From assembly GCF_014650915.1 (NCBI RefSeq), contig NZ_BMVW01000024.1, forward strand, positions 1 to 64,000: 64,000 nt of DNA, read 5' to 3'. Within the stretch, counting starts at the first letter, position 1; the number at the start of each line of letters is the position of its first letter. Below are positions 52,894 to 60,953 of the stretch, one piece after another. The position numbers were made by a program, and so were the translations under genes. This DNA comes from Streptomyces poonensis. GTDB taxonomy: Bacteria; Actinomycetota; Actinomycetes; Streptomycetales; Streptomycetaceae. The notes beneath the pieces are model-generated. The model saw nothing but the letters and a program-made list of their open reading frames with translations. It was not told the DNA's origin and did not search any database.

Positions 52894-53609
52894 GGTTTCC
52901 TTGGGCGGGATCAGGGGGTCAGCGGCGCAGCCCGGCAACGGCCGGGGGAGGTGCCGGCACCGTGCGCGCAGGCGGTGGGCAGGCGCAGACGGCCGACCGT
53001 TCCCGTTCAGTGGCGGGACTACTTGGGTGCAGGTGCTGCGGCTGGGGTGCGGGGCGTGCCGGTCGGCGATCGCGTTGCGGGTGTGGGCGAGGTCGGTCTG
53101 GACGATGTGGAGGTACTCGTCGGCGAGGTAGCGCAGGCGGCGGGCGGTGCACGGGGCGGTCGTGGCGCCGAGACTGTCGTGGAACTCGGCTGTCGCGACG
53201 ATCACTTCCCTGATGGCTGCGAGGATGCCGTCGTGGGAGGCCGTCAGCTCGGTGAGGGCGGCGGCCACCTCTTCGGTGGTGGTGGCTTGGCGGATGCGCT
53301 CGGCGAGGTGGGTGACCGAGGCGCCTAGCGGCAGGTCGCGGACCGGGCGGTACTTGGTGTCGAAGTCCTCGTCGCAGTCGACGTGGTATCCCACGGCCCG
53401 CAATCGGGCCACGGCCTCGGTGGCGAGGGCGATTTCGTCGTCCTCGCCGAGGCCGGTCGGGGCGCGGTGGTACGCGTTGTGGACGCGGACTACCGGGATG
53501 AAGCCGGTGCGCTGGAGGACGCTGTGGGCCACCGTGTCGCCGCCGTGGCCAGGACCTCCTGGGAGTGGGGATCGCGGCGGATGGTCAGGAAGCGGTCGGC
53601 CAGGGGCAA
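52894..53609 (-). pseudogene. Frameshifted hypothetical gene lacking its own stop
   Basis: The gene starts at a TTG (53609) with AGGAG upstream and reads LADRFLTIRRDPHSQEVLAT. After a shift at about 53549 it continues GDTVAHSVLQRTGFIPVVR, then EAVARLRAVGYHVDCDEDF, then ASHDGILAAIREVIVATAEF and YLADEYLHIVQTDLAHTRNA. Past that point the frame becomes Arg/Pro-rich and never stops before the next gene at 52893, so a second defect near the 3' end is likely. No family name is known, though the pattern looks conserved and coding. It is inactive or contains indels. Confidence 0.55.
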
Positions 53610-54113
53610 AGGGACGTTTCTCCTACAGTGATCGTCGTGCGGTGTGCCGCGCGGCGGCCGATGCCGGGGCGACCGGAGGTCGACGAGTCCGCTGCGCCGC
53701 TGCGAGTGGGCCGGTGTGCTCGTCGGCGAGCTGCGCCAGGGCTGCCTCGAGCTGCGTAGACGCTGTCGGCGCGGGCCGGGATAGCAGTCGGTTGCCTGGG
53801 CGCGGCGGATACGGGGATGAGGCGCAGGTCCTGCTCGATGCGGTGGGCCTCGTCGGAGATCCGCCGTAGGAGGCCGGCGGGCGGCTGCTGCCAGGCGCCG
53901 TCGAGCCGGACGAGGTTGACGATCAGGGCGAGTCCTCCCGGCTGCCTCTGGCCTGCGATCCAGGAGCAGCCGTCCTCGTCGCAGGGGATCTCGAAGCCGG
54001 CGGCGCGGGGAGGCGGAGGCGGTGGGCGACCTCGGCCCATTCTGCAGGGAATAGGTCACGGTCGTCGGGGTGAAGCCGCGCGTCGAGGTGGAGATCGTCC
54101 GTCGGTCCCCGCC
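53585..54113 (-). pseudogene. Frameshifted hypothetical gene
   Basis: The first part, in one frame, reads TDDLHLDARLHPDDRDLF then PAEWAEVAHRLRLPAP. After a shift at about 54010 the next frame continues AGFEIPCDEDGCSWIAGQRQ, then LALIVNLVRLDGAWQQPPAG and LRRISDEAHRIEQDLRLIPV. The two parts fit end to end with a one-base displacement in a GC-rich run. No start codon was identified for the first part. The Cys-containing stretch (CDEDGCSW) might bind a metal. No family is known. It overlaps the start of the following gene. Confidence 0.5.
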
Positions 54114-54165
54114 GGGGCCGGCAGTGAAAACGGGTGGGCCGAAGGGGATCTTCGAGGTGCTCGGC

Positions 54166-54339
54166 TCACTGCAGGGATGTCCGTGTCGCCTGCTCGTCGT
54201 CCAGGGTGTAGCCGTCCAAGCCCGGCCAGTGGGCGATGACCGTGTGCTCGGTCAGTCCTTCCTCCGGTGTCCCCGGGCATCCCAGTGCCTCGCTGAGCGG
54301 GTCGTGCGGGATGCGGGTGCGCTCGTTGACGCTGGGATC
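54166..54339 (-). CDS. Small hypothetical protein, about 57 aa, start unclear
   Basis: A short frame reads SVNERTRIPHDPLSEALGC, then EGLTEHTVIAHWPGLDGYTL, ending TSLQ-stop at 54166. The sequence is clearly protein-like while the other frames are Arg/Pro-rich. No start codon lies in frame at the expected place; a GTG overlapping the previous stop (54338) is one base out of frame, so a one-base indel may have separated the start from the gene. Too short for family assignment. Confidence 0.4.
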   Translation of the reverse strand, partial: DPSVNERTRIPHDPLSEALGCPGTPEEGLTEHTVIAHWPGLDGYTLDDEQATRTSLQ

Positions 54340-54775
54340 ACCGGTCGCTCCGGGAGTCGGAAATGTGCACGAGCTGGTTCAAGGCGGTAGTGGTGTACCA
54401 GCCGCAGTCGGTCACCTCATCCGTGGCGGGGAACTTCGGCAGCAGGTAGTCGCTCAGCGCCCGCATGTAGATGATGCAGTCCGGGCAGCGGCGGGAGAGG
54501 TGGACCAGGTAGCGGGGGTGAGCGGTGATGTATGTCTGTCGACCGCCGTCCGGGTCCCGCAGGCGCCAGCCGTCCTCGTCGGTCGGGGTGTGCCAGGAGG
54601 GGGTCACCACCTGCATGGCATCGCCCCACAGGTCGCCGCCGACCACGCCCTTGAGGACGACGACCTGATCGCCGGTCTCGAAGTGCTGGTGGGTGATGTC
54701 CCGCTCGAGTGTGAGCGGGTCGGGTATTGGCTTGAGCGCCGGGGTATTCGCAGGGGTCCAGGACGGCGGGAGCAT
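54338..54775 (-). CDS. Hypothetical protein, 145 aa
   Basis: The product is compact, with a beta-rich middle and no membrane segment: DQVVVLKGVVGGDLWGDAMQ, then EDGWRLRDPDGGRQTYITAH, then YLVHLSRRCPDCIIYMRALS and GWYTTTALNQLVHISDS. The Cys pair in RRCPDC might bind metal. The ATG at 54775 fits a ribosome site (TGGAAGGA) about seven bases upstream. It lies between the palindrome at 54829-54867 and the next small gene. No family is known. Confidence 0.6.
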   Translation of the reverse strand: MLPPSWTPANTPALKPIPDPLTLERDITHQHFETGDQVVVLKGVVGGDLWGDAMQVVTPSWHTPTDEDGWRLRDPDGGRQTYITAHPRYLVHLSRRCPDCIIYMRALSDYLLPKFPATDEVTDCGWYTTTALNQLVHISDSRSDR

Positions 54776-54828
54776 GCGGGTCCTTCCAGGCGGGGCGGAG
54801 TGGCGGTGGGAGGAACAATGGTCCGCAG

Positions 54829-54867
54829 GATCGCCGGTTTGGGTAACCGGCGATCGGCGGCTATGTT
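54829..54867 (+). promoter_or_regulatory. Palindrome with promoter-like boxes (copy 2)
   Basis: An 11-bp perfect stem (54829-54839 with 54845-54855, loop TGGGT) overlaps TTGGGT at 54839-54844, with TATGTT at 54862-54867 after a 17-base spacer. It matches the element at 3208-3250 in loop, spacing and flank (GCTATGTT then CGCCG), with paired changes in the stem. No plus-strand gene follows: it would read against the gene at 54877-55374. It may instead act as an operator or hairpin for the minus-strand genes around it. Confidence 0.45.
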
Positions 54868-54876
54868 CCGCCGATG

Positions 54877-55374
54877 TCAGCGGAAGGGGTTCTCCGTCCC
54901 GCGATCCGCCTCGGTGGCTGCTTCGAGGAGTTCGAGCAGGTCAGCGCCGTCTGCATCCCGCTGGTCGATCCACCATCCGGCCCGGGTGATGGTGCGGACC
55001 TTCTCCTCCAGCTGAGCCCAGTCCGCCTCGTCCCAGGTGCCTTCGGCGACGAGTGCGGTGTGCGCAGCCACCATCAGTTGGTGGCGGGAGCGCTCGCCCC
55101 AGTCCAGGGCCCGCTCCGGGCCCTCCAGCGGCGGCATATCGAACTGGGCGGCCCACTCGGCTGCGGCCTGCTGCTCCTTGGCGCGCTTGGCGGCGAGCCA
55201 CTGCTCCTTGGACTCGGAGTCGGCGTCACGGGTGGCCTTCCAGCAGTCGGTGCAGGCCTTGGTAGCGAGCCAGCGTGTGAACCCGGCACGCTTGTCTGCG
55301 GCGCGGTCGGACAGGTCATGGGTGATCTCGTGTCCACAGGAGTGGAGGACGCTCCACTGTGTACGGACAGCCAA
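54877..55374 (-). CDS. Hypothetical protein with His/Cys N-terminus, 165 aa
   Basis: The N-terminus has a zinc-like pattern: VLHSCGHEITHDLSDR followed by RWLATKACTDCWKATRDAD, giving Cys-x-His then Cys-x-x-Cys. The rest is a charged helical region (QWLAAKRAKEQQAAAEWAAQ; EEKVRTITRAGWWIDQRDAD). The arrangement suggests a small zinc-binding protein of the kind found on Streptomyces plasmids, function unknown. The ATG at 55374 follows GGAG about eight bases upstream. It lies next to the palindrome at its 3' end. Confidence 0.65.
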   Translation of the reverse strand: MAVRTQWSVLHSCGHEITHDLSDRAADKRAGFTRWLATKACTDCWKATRDADSESKEQWLAAKRAKEQQAAAEWAAQFDMPPLEGPERALDWGERSRHQLMVAAHTALVAEGTWDEADWAQLEEKVRTITRAGWWIDQRDADGADLLELLEAATEADRGTENPFR

Positions 55375-55391
55375 AGATGAATCTCCTTGAA

Positions 55392-55646
55392 TCAGGGGGC
55401 ATTAGGGGCGGCGCACTGCCGCGGCAGTGCCCGGCGGGGCCGCCGGCGATGTGGTGTCCAGGACAGGGCGCGGGCCGCGTCCAGCAGGTGGCCGGCGTGT
55501 TCGGCGAGGTAGGTGGCGTATGCCTCGGCGGAGGGGTTGTTCCAGCAGGCGATGGCGGCTGCGGCGGCCTGGCGGCGGATGGTTCGTCCGTAGCGGTCCC
55601 GGGTGGCGTCGAGCGCCGCCTCGTTCTCGTGGTCGATGACGGCCAT
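55392..55646 (-). CDS. Small hypothetical protein, 84 aa or longer
   Basis: From the ATG at 55646 the protein reads AVIDHENEAALDATRDRYGR, then QAAAAAIACWNNPSAEAYAT and LAEHAGHLLDAARALSW, followed by a basic tail. The same frame is open and protein-like for about 20 codons upstream (IPTANELARQAGDPRLR), reaching an AGGAG site near 55713, but no start codon lies there. So either the internal ATG is used or the original start has been lost. No family is recognised. Confidence 0.5.
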   Translation of the reverse strand: MAVIDHENEAALDATRDRYGRTIRRQAAAAAIACWNNPSAEAYATYLAEHAGHLLDAARALSWTPHRRRPRRALPRQCAAPNAP

Positions 55647-55659
55647 GCGCAGGCGGGGG

Positions 55660-56067
55660 TCACCGGCTTGGCGGGCGAGTTCGTTGGCCGTAGGGATGTG
55701 GGTAGTCGCTTCTCCTGGAGTGTGGATCAGCGGCCTGTGCGGCGCCAGGGAGGAGCGCGGTCATGGCCGGCGGCCGTGAGGCTCCGGGCGGTGGGGCCTG
55801 CTCGGGGACGTCGGCGCGCAGGTCGGGGTCGAGACGCACCGGGTAGCGGGCGGCGGTGAGCATGCCTGCTGCCCAGGTCGCGTGTTCGTTCTCCCAGTCG
55901 CGCCCCAGGTCGAACGGGAGCCGAATCCAGTGCCCGCGCAGCGTGGGCTCGAACAGGAACCCGGCACGGCGCAGGACCTCTGCGGCGAAGGAATCGAGCA
56001 CACCTTCCACTTCGACCTGGCCGCCCTGTCCCCGGGTGATGGTGATCGGCTCGGTTGTGGGCTTCAC
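55660..56067 (-). CDS. Hypothetical protein, 135 aa
   Basis: The first 75 residues form a compact domain: TITRGQGGQVEVEGVLDSF, then AAEVLRRAGFLFEPTLRGHW and IRLPFDLGRDWENEHATWAA, followed by a Pro/Ala/Arg-rich tail. The pattern with a beta strand, helix and a conserved Trp-rich segment is shared by small proteins on Streptomyces elements but has no named function. The ATG at 56067 overlaps the stop of the gene upstream by 4 bases (ATGA), which supports the start. Confidence 0.6.
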   Translation of the reverse strand: MKPTTEPITITRGQGGQVEVEGVLDSFAAEVLRRAGFLFEPTLRGHWIRLPFDLGRDWENEHATWAAGMLTAARYPVRLDPDLRADVPEQAPPPGASRPPAMTALLPGAAQAADPHSRRSDYPHPYGQRTRPPSR

Positions 56068-56522
56068 CGGGACCGCCCGGTCGCGGAGGCGGTGAGGTGT
56101 ACGGTCGGCGCGTAGGTGGGCTTGGGGGGTACCGGCTGTGCGGGCGGTGCTGCGGTGGTGGGCGCCCCACCGCGTTGGGTAGACCGGGCGGCGGCGGCCT
56201 GCGCGATCCGACTGTGCCGTTGCAGCAGCCTGTCGGAGGAGGCAGGGCGCGGCGGACGCGCTGAAGGCGTCAGGTCCAGGGCTACATCTGCCTGGACGGC
56301 GAAACCGAGGCGGCGCAGGTCTTGGACGGCCTGGCGGGTACGGCGCGGCCCGTCGCGCTCGGGCTCGGTGAGCCGGAACAGGCCCGGCGTGCCGGGGACG
56401 GGCTCGAACTGCTCCCGGGTGAGGAACCAGTGGGCCAGGTGCACCGGCATGGAGGACGTGAAGGCCGCGACGAAGCCGTGCTGGGGATGGGTGCCGAAAG
56501 CGAATTGAGTGCCAGGGTCCAA
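56064..56522 (-). CDS. Hypothetical protein with TTG start, 152 aa
   Basis: The protein-like part begins DPGTQFAFGTHPQHGFVAAF, continues SSMPVHLAHWFLTREQFEPV, then RRTRQAVQDLRRLGFAVQAD, and ends in an Ala/Pro/Thr-rich tail. I set the start at the TTG at 56522, which has CAGGAG about eight bases upstream; the frame is open to 56639 but that part is Pro/Arg-rich. The HLAHWFL segment resembles the TPTHLV block of DUF317 proteins (place where a ligand-like Thr/Pro-Val-His-Leu sits), so this may be a distant relative. Its stop overlaps the next gene. Confidence 0.6.
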   Translation of the reverse strand: MDPGTQFAFGTHPQHGFVAAFTSSMPVHLAHWFLTREQFEPVPGTPGLFRLTEPERDGPRRTRQAVQDLRRLGFAVQADVALDLTPSARPPRPASSDRLLQRHSRIAQAAAARSTQRGGAPTTAAPPAQPVPPKPTYAPTVHLTASATGRSR

Positions 56523-56810
56523 AGAGCGGTTCTCCTGATGGTGGGGGCGCCGCAGGTCAGCGGTGGGGTGTGGGGCCTGCCGGTGAGATGGCACAGCTGG
56601 GGCCGGCGCCGTGATGGGCAGGGCGGAGCGCGGGGCCATCGGAATCGGCGCGGCTATGCGCTACACCCTGGTCCTCTCACAAGCCGACCCCGAAGGCGAC
56701 GCCGGGCAGCAGCTGACAGGAACCCAGGACCTCACCTGCACTCATCACTGCACCTCACGGAGCCGGAGCGGCAGCAAAGGCGCTTCAGTTTTCGTGAATT
56801 CGGCGCTTCT

Positions 56811-58325
56811 TCAATGCATGCGGGCATCTGTATCGAAGAGCGCCAGTTCATACGAGTGGAGCAGGTGTTGGACGATGAAAGATCGTCCGGCTACCTTCCA
56901 CAGTCCGCGTCCGCGGTTGAGGTGCGCGATGGCCTCCACCTCCACAGAGGTCAGGCCGAGCAGGGAGGCCGCAGCGTGGAGCTGGTCGGTTTCCTGCCGG
57001 TAGATGATGCGGGTGGAGCAGTCGGCCAGGAGGCCCTCGGCGAGGGCGCGGCCCTGGGAGCCGGCGTCGCCGGCGGTGAGCAGGTCGGACAGCCGGTGGA
57101 TGACCATGAGGTTGGCGATGCCCAGACCGCGGGAGAGCTTCCACTGGGCCTGCATGCGTTGGAGCAGGCCTACGTGGCGCATCAGGCGCCATGCCTCGTC
57201 GTAGACGATCCACCGTCGGCCGCCGTGGGGGTCGGTGAGGGCGGATTCCATCCAGGCGGCAGCGCAGGCCATGGCGAGGACGAGGGCGGTGTCGTCGCCG
57301 GAGCCGCCCAGGCGTGACAGGTCGATCGTGAGCATGGGGACGCTGGGATCGAAGCGCACGGTGGAGGGGGCGTCGAACATGCCGGCGAGGTCGCCGTGGA
57401 CCAGGCGGCGCATGGCGTGCGCAAGGTCGCGGGCCGCGTCGCCGAGGCGGCCGGACATCATTCCGGCGGCTTCGTCGAGCGCGGTGGGGTCGTTCAGGAC
57501 GGTGGCGACGTCGCCGAGGAGTGGGGTGCGGCCGCTGGCGGCGGTGCTGGTGACCGCGGCGTCGAGGGCGACGTCAAGGGCGGTGTGCTCCATCGGCAGC
57601 AGGTCCCGCCCCAGGACGGTACGGGCGAGCGAGCCGAGCAGCAGCAGGCGACGCTTGCGGATCTCGCCGACCCAGTCCGCCTCCGGGATGCTCTCCGGCC
57701 GGGGCGCTGCGTCCAGCGGGTTGAGGCGCCCAGGCAGCCCGGGGCCCAGGGCGACGGACGTGCCGCCCAGTGCTTGGGCGACCGGTGTCCACTCGCCCTT
57801 GGGGTCGCACGGAACGTAGACGCGATAGCCGAAGGCCACGCTGCGCAGGGCGAAGCTCTTGGCCAGCGCGCTCTTGCCCTGGCCGATGACCCCGGCCAGC
57901 AGGACGTTGGGGTTGGTGAAGCCCTCGATGCGGCCGTACAACGCGAACGGGTCGAAGACGAAGGACGCTTCGGCGTGGACGTCCCGGCCGATGTAGATGC
58001 CCTCGGCGCCGAGACCGCCTTCGGCGAGGAACGGGTATGCGCCGGCGGCGATGGCGGTGGTCATGCGATGGGCGGGCAGCTTCAGCCGGTTTCCGCGCGC
58101 GGAGGCCGGTCCCGGACGCCCGCTCGGAGGGAAGAGCGGGGCGGGCGTCTCCTGCTCGGCGGGCGTGGCGCCGGGCTCGTGGGCACTGGCTTGGGCACGG
58201 GCCTTGGCCACTGCCTCGGCGAGTTGCCGTCGGGCCGTCTTGCGGCCGGCGCGGTCGGTGCCGTGGGGGGTGAACAGGGGAGAGGCCGATGCGCGGCGGG
58301 CGCGGCGGGCGGGCCGGTGGCTCAT
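56811..58325 (-). CDS. VirB4/TraC-like conjugation ATPase, 504 aa
   Basis: The ATPase core is clear: Walker A VLLAGVIGQGKSALAKSFAL near residue 147, Walker B RRWIVYDEAWRLMRHVGLLQ near residue 375, and a downstream LSRGLGIANLMVIHRLSDLL typical of VirB4 proteins. The N-terminal 90 residues are Ala/Arg-rich, followed by a segment TTAIAAGAYPFLAEGGLGAE. At 504 residues it lacks the N-terminal membrane-contacting half of full VirB4; that half seems to be in the separate SCO6880-type protein at 59405-60877, as is usual in actinobacterial systems. It powers assembly and DNA transfer at the membrane. Confidence 0.88.
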   Translation of the reverse strand: MSHRPARRARRASASPLFTPHGTDRAGRKTARRQLAEAVAKARAQASAHEPGATPAEQETPAPLFPPSGRPGPASARGNRLKLPAHRMTTAIAAGAYPFLAEGGLGAEGIYIGRDVHAEASFVFDPFALYGRIEGFTNPNVLLAGVIGQGKSALAKSFALRSVAFGYRVYVPCDPKGEWTPVAQALGGTSVALGPGLPGRLNPLDAAPRPESIPEADWVGEIRKRRLLLLGSLARTVLGRDLLPMEHTALDVALDAAVTSTAASGRTPLLGDVATVLNDPTALDEAAGMMSGRLGDAARDLAHAMRRLVHGDLAGMFDAPSTVRFDPSVPMLTIDLSRLGGSGDDTALVLAMACAAAWMESALTDPHGGRRWIVYDEAWRLMRHVGLLQRMQAQWKLSRGLGIANLMVIHRLSDLLTAGDAGSQGRALAEGLLADCSTRIIYRQETDQLHAAASLLGLTSVEVEAIAHLNRGRGLWKVAGRSFIVQHLLHSYELALFDTDARMH

Positions 58326-58353
58326 GGGTGGGGCTCGTTTCGGCAGCGCGCGG

Positions 58354-58782
58354 TCAGATGGCGCATGTGCTGGTGTGCAGGGCGGTGGGGGTGGTTTTGC
58401 GACGGATGGTGTGTCCGGTGGCCAGATGCCGCTGGCAGATGGTCAGCACCGGCGGCCCTTCGGGCAGGCGCTCGGGTCGGCAGGGCTCGCGGGGGCCGTC
58501 AGCCGGTGGGACGGTGTGGAAGGCGTCGTGGACCGCGGCGGTGGCCTGCCACAGCCGCAGATGCGAGGTGGCGAGGTGGCGTCCGGCGGCCGGATGTGGG
58601 GGCCGGGTGGCGTCGGCGAGCCGGTCAAGGAGCTTGTGGGCGGCTGTGAGGTGGGCGTGCAGTGCGTCGAGGTGCACGCGGTCCGCGGGTGCGGTGGTCG
58701 TGCGGGCGTGATGGCGCAGGCCAGCGGTGGCGGCGCGCAGGTAGGGATGTGCGTCGGATCCAGTCGTGGAGGAAGTGTTCAA
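58354..58782 (-). CDS. DUF6238 family protein, 142 aa
   Basis: The core ATAGLRHHARTTTAPADRVH, then LDALHAHLTAAHKLLDRLAD, then LATSHLRLWQATAAVHDAFH matches the DUF6238 pattern as I recall it, a helical family linked to Streptomyces transfer genes. The C-terminal 40 residues have LTICQRHLATGHTIRRK. The TTG at 58782 overlaps the preceding stop as TTGA, which fixes the start better than upstream codons inside the neighbouring gene. The function is unknown; its constant position between the SCO6880-type and VirB4-like genes suggests a transfer role. Confidence 0.7.
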   Translation of the reverse strand: MNTSSTTGSDAHPYLRAATAGLRHHARTTTAPADRVHLDALHAHLTAAHKLLDRLADATRPPHPAAGRHLATSHLRLWQATAAVHDAFHTVPPADGPREPCRPERLPEGPPVLTICQRHLATGHTIRRKTTPTALHTSTCAI

Positions 58783-59408
58783 CGAAGTCCTTGGGAGCAG
58801 CGGTTCAGCGGCGCCGGCTCGGAGGTAGGGATGGGGCGGCGGCCGGGGCCGGGTGCTGGGCACGCGGGCCTCTGCGGGAGTCGCCGAAGCACCCTGCTCC
58901 GGCCGTAGGTCGACGTACCTGCCGGGTCCGGGAGGCCGGGGTGGCTCTGTTCCGGCACGTAGACGATGTCCGCGCTGTGCTCGGAACTGGCGGCGTCGGC
59001 CTGGTAATAGTCGAGGACGCCGGGGAGCGTGGCCAGCACTCGGGCGGCGTCGTCGAGGTTGACGGCGTTGACGACGAAGCTGGCCGGTGCCTGACCGTCG
59101 TGCCGCTCACTTCCGGCGGGCCTCAGGGTGAAGGCACGAGGAGCGGGTGGGCCCGCGAGGTCGGCGAGGCGTTGTACGACGGTGTCGAGGTGGTCGCTGG
59201 CCTCGATGGCCGTCGTGATGCGGGCATCGTCGCGCTCGGGGTACTTCTCCTCGATCACGTAGCCGTCGCTGTCCCGGTACTGATGGAGACGTGAGCGGTG
59301 GCGGCTCGCCAGTTCTTGGCAGGAGGCGAGCAGGCCGCGCAGTTCGCCAGGCGGTCGTTCGTGTTCGGTGGTCGATGTCAGAGTGCGTCCCGGGGTGGAC
59401 AGGCTCAC
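58779..59408 (-). CDS. Hypothetical transfer-region protein, 209 aa
   Basis: The protein is soluble, with a helical N-terminal half (ELRGLLASCQELASRHRSRL; TTAIEASDHLDTVVQRLADL) and an alpha/beta second half (PASFVVNAVNLDDAARVLAT; GVLDYYQADAASSEHSADIV). The GTG at 59408 overlaps the stop of the SCO6880-type gene as GTGA, and its own stop overlaps the DUF6238 TTG, so three genes are translationally coupled. No family name can be given. It probably belongs to the transfer apparatus through context alone. Confidence 0.65.
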   Translation of the reverse strand: MSLSTPGRTLTSTTEHERPPGELRGLLASCQELASRHRSRLHQYRDSDGYVIEEKYPERDDARITTAIEASDHLDTVVQRLADLAGPPAPRAFTLRPAGSERHDGQAPASFVVNAVNLDDAARVLATLPGVLDYYQADAASSEHSADIVYVPEQSHPGLPDPAGTSTYGRSRVLRRLPQRPACPAPGPGRRPIPTSEPAPLNRCSQGLR

Positions 59409-60877
59409 AGGGCGGTGCGGGCCAGAGGGAGGGAAGCGAGGGTGAAGGCGTCGGGCTGCTGGTAGTTGAGGCGGCGCAGGTCGACGCTGGCGGTGACGGC
59501 GGCGGTTTCGATCTGGGCGCAGGCGGCGTCCAGGAGGGCGTCGGTGTCGGCGGTGACGGTGACCAAGCCGGTCAGGGCGACATCGGCGTGCCCGGCGATG
59601 AGCTGGCGCTCGCGCTGTTTGACGTCGGCGTACTCGACGGAGTCTTCCTCGCTGTCGACCTGTCCGCGGCGGGCGCGTTCGTTGGCGTCGGCGACGATCG
59701 CGGCCTTCTTGCGCTGGACGTCCCGCAGCGCGGACTCCAGGCTTTGCGGCACGTATATAAGGGACAGGCTCCGGCGAACACCGGCGGTGAACATCAGCCC
59801 GTGCAGGAACCCGGCGCTCATCTCGGTGCGGGGCCAGTTCTCCACCCAGTACGTGGCGTGGCGGGCGGTGTCGGTGGCGATCCGGTCGTACTCCTCGACC
59901 TGGACGACGGGGCCGGCGGCTGCGGGATCGGCTTCGGCGCGGCCGGACTCGGACCACTGCTGCAGCGCGGAGAGGGACTTGGGGTCGTAGGCGGTGCGGA
60001 TGACGGCGGCGATCTCCGGGGCGGTCAGCCACCCGGTGACCGTGAGTCCGGCGCTCCGGGCGGCCTGGGCGACGCTGGCGGTGGTCTGCTGCATGACGGT
60101 GAACGCACCGGGCAGCCCACCGCCGGCCTGGCTGATGACGCGCTTGGCGGCCTTGAGGTCGAGGGAAATCGCGAGGTAGGTCTCATGCGGGGCGGCGGCG
60201 GGACCGGCGGAGGTGACGAGTTCGGCGTAGATCTGCCCCGCGACCGGGGCCTCGGCCTGTCCGTGCTGGGCCCAGTGCCGGGTCAGGGTGTCGCCGGAGT
60301 CGGGGACGGTGCGCTCCAGGACCTGCACGGTGGCGACGTGTCCGGTGCGGGCGATGCCGGCCAGGGCACGCCCCCATCCATTGACGTTGTGGTTCTGGGT
60401 GGCGGGGTCGAGCAGGGCGAAGGCGCGGCTGCTGACGCGGGCGACGGCGGTCAGGGTCTGCCGGTGCGGGTCGTAGACGGCCGAGGCGCCGCTCGCCGAG
60501 TCGCCGGGGGTGACGACGCGCAGGGAGGCGGCGGTGCCGGGCAGGTGGAGGAGGCCGTCCTGCCGGGGCCGGGTGACGGGCCGGGCGAGCCACAGCGTCT
60601 GGCCGGTGCGGCGGCGCTGGGCGTAGCGGGCGACGATCGGCGCCCAGTCGATCAGGGAACGGCCGTGGCGGCGCATGGCGACCAGGGCAGCGACTGCCGC
60701 CCACAGCGGGGCCACGGCGATGGCGCCGAGCAGTCCGGTGGTGACGACGGTCACCAGCAGCAGCGCGAGCGCGCAGGAGACGAGGACGAGTTGGGGCAGG
60801 GTGAGGCCGAGGAGGATGCCACGGCGGCTCCGGTGCGGGAACTTCACCGTGACCGGAGCGACGGAGAGATCAGACAA
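59405..60877 (-). CDS. SCO6880-type PrgI/VirB4-N conjugation protein, 490 aa
   Basis: Two membrane helices lie near residues 22-60 (LGLTLPQLVLVSCALALLLV; GLLGAIAVAPLWAAVAALVA), as in PrgI/VirB3-like proteins. The long soluble part has RDVQRKKAAIVADANERAR and DVKQRERQLIAGHADVALTG, the pattern of the VirB4 N-terminal (TraC/TrwK-like) region without a Walker A. This is the layout of the SCO6880 family. It would anchor the VirB4-like ATPase at the membrane. The start is a TTG at 60877 (LSDLSVAPVTVKFPH) with AGGA upstream; the frame upstream to 61507 is antisense-like. Confidence 0.85.
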   Translation of the reverse strand: MSDLSVAPVTVKFPHRSRRGILLGLTLPQLVLVSCALALLLVTVVTTGLLGAIAVAPLWAAVAALVAMRRHGRSLIDWAPIVARYAQRRRTGQTLWLARPVTRPRQDGLLHLPGTAASLRVVTPGDSASGASAVYDPHRQTLTAVARVSSRAFALLDPATQNHNVNGWGRALAGIARTGHVATVQVLERTVPDSGDTLTRHWAQHGQAEAPVAGQIYAELVTSAGPAAAPHETYLAISLDLKAAKRVISQAGGGLPGAFTVMQQTTASVAQAARSAGLTVTGWLTAPEIAAVIRTAYDPKSLSALQQWSESGRAEADPAAAGPVVQVEEYDRIATDTARHATYWVENWPRTEMSAGFLHGLMFTAGVRRSLSLIYVPQSLESALRDVQRKKAAIVADANERARRGQVDSEEDSVEYADVKQRERQLIAGHADVALTGLVTVTADTDALLDAACAQIETAAVTASVDLRRLNYQQPDAFTLASLPLARTAL

Positions 60878-60953
60878 GGGGCAGGTCCTGGAGGCGCGGG
60901 GGAACCTGGGGGCGGGCGGCGCGGCCACCCGCCCCCAGAGGGCGGGCAGTTGA

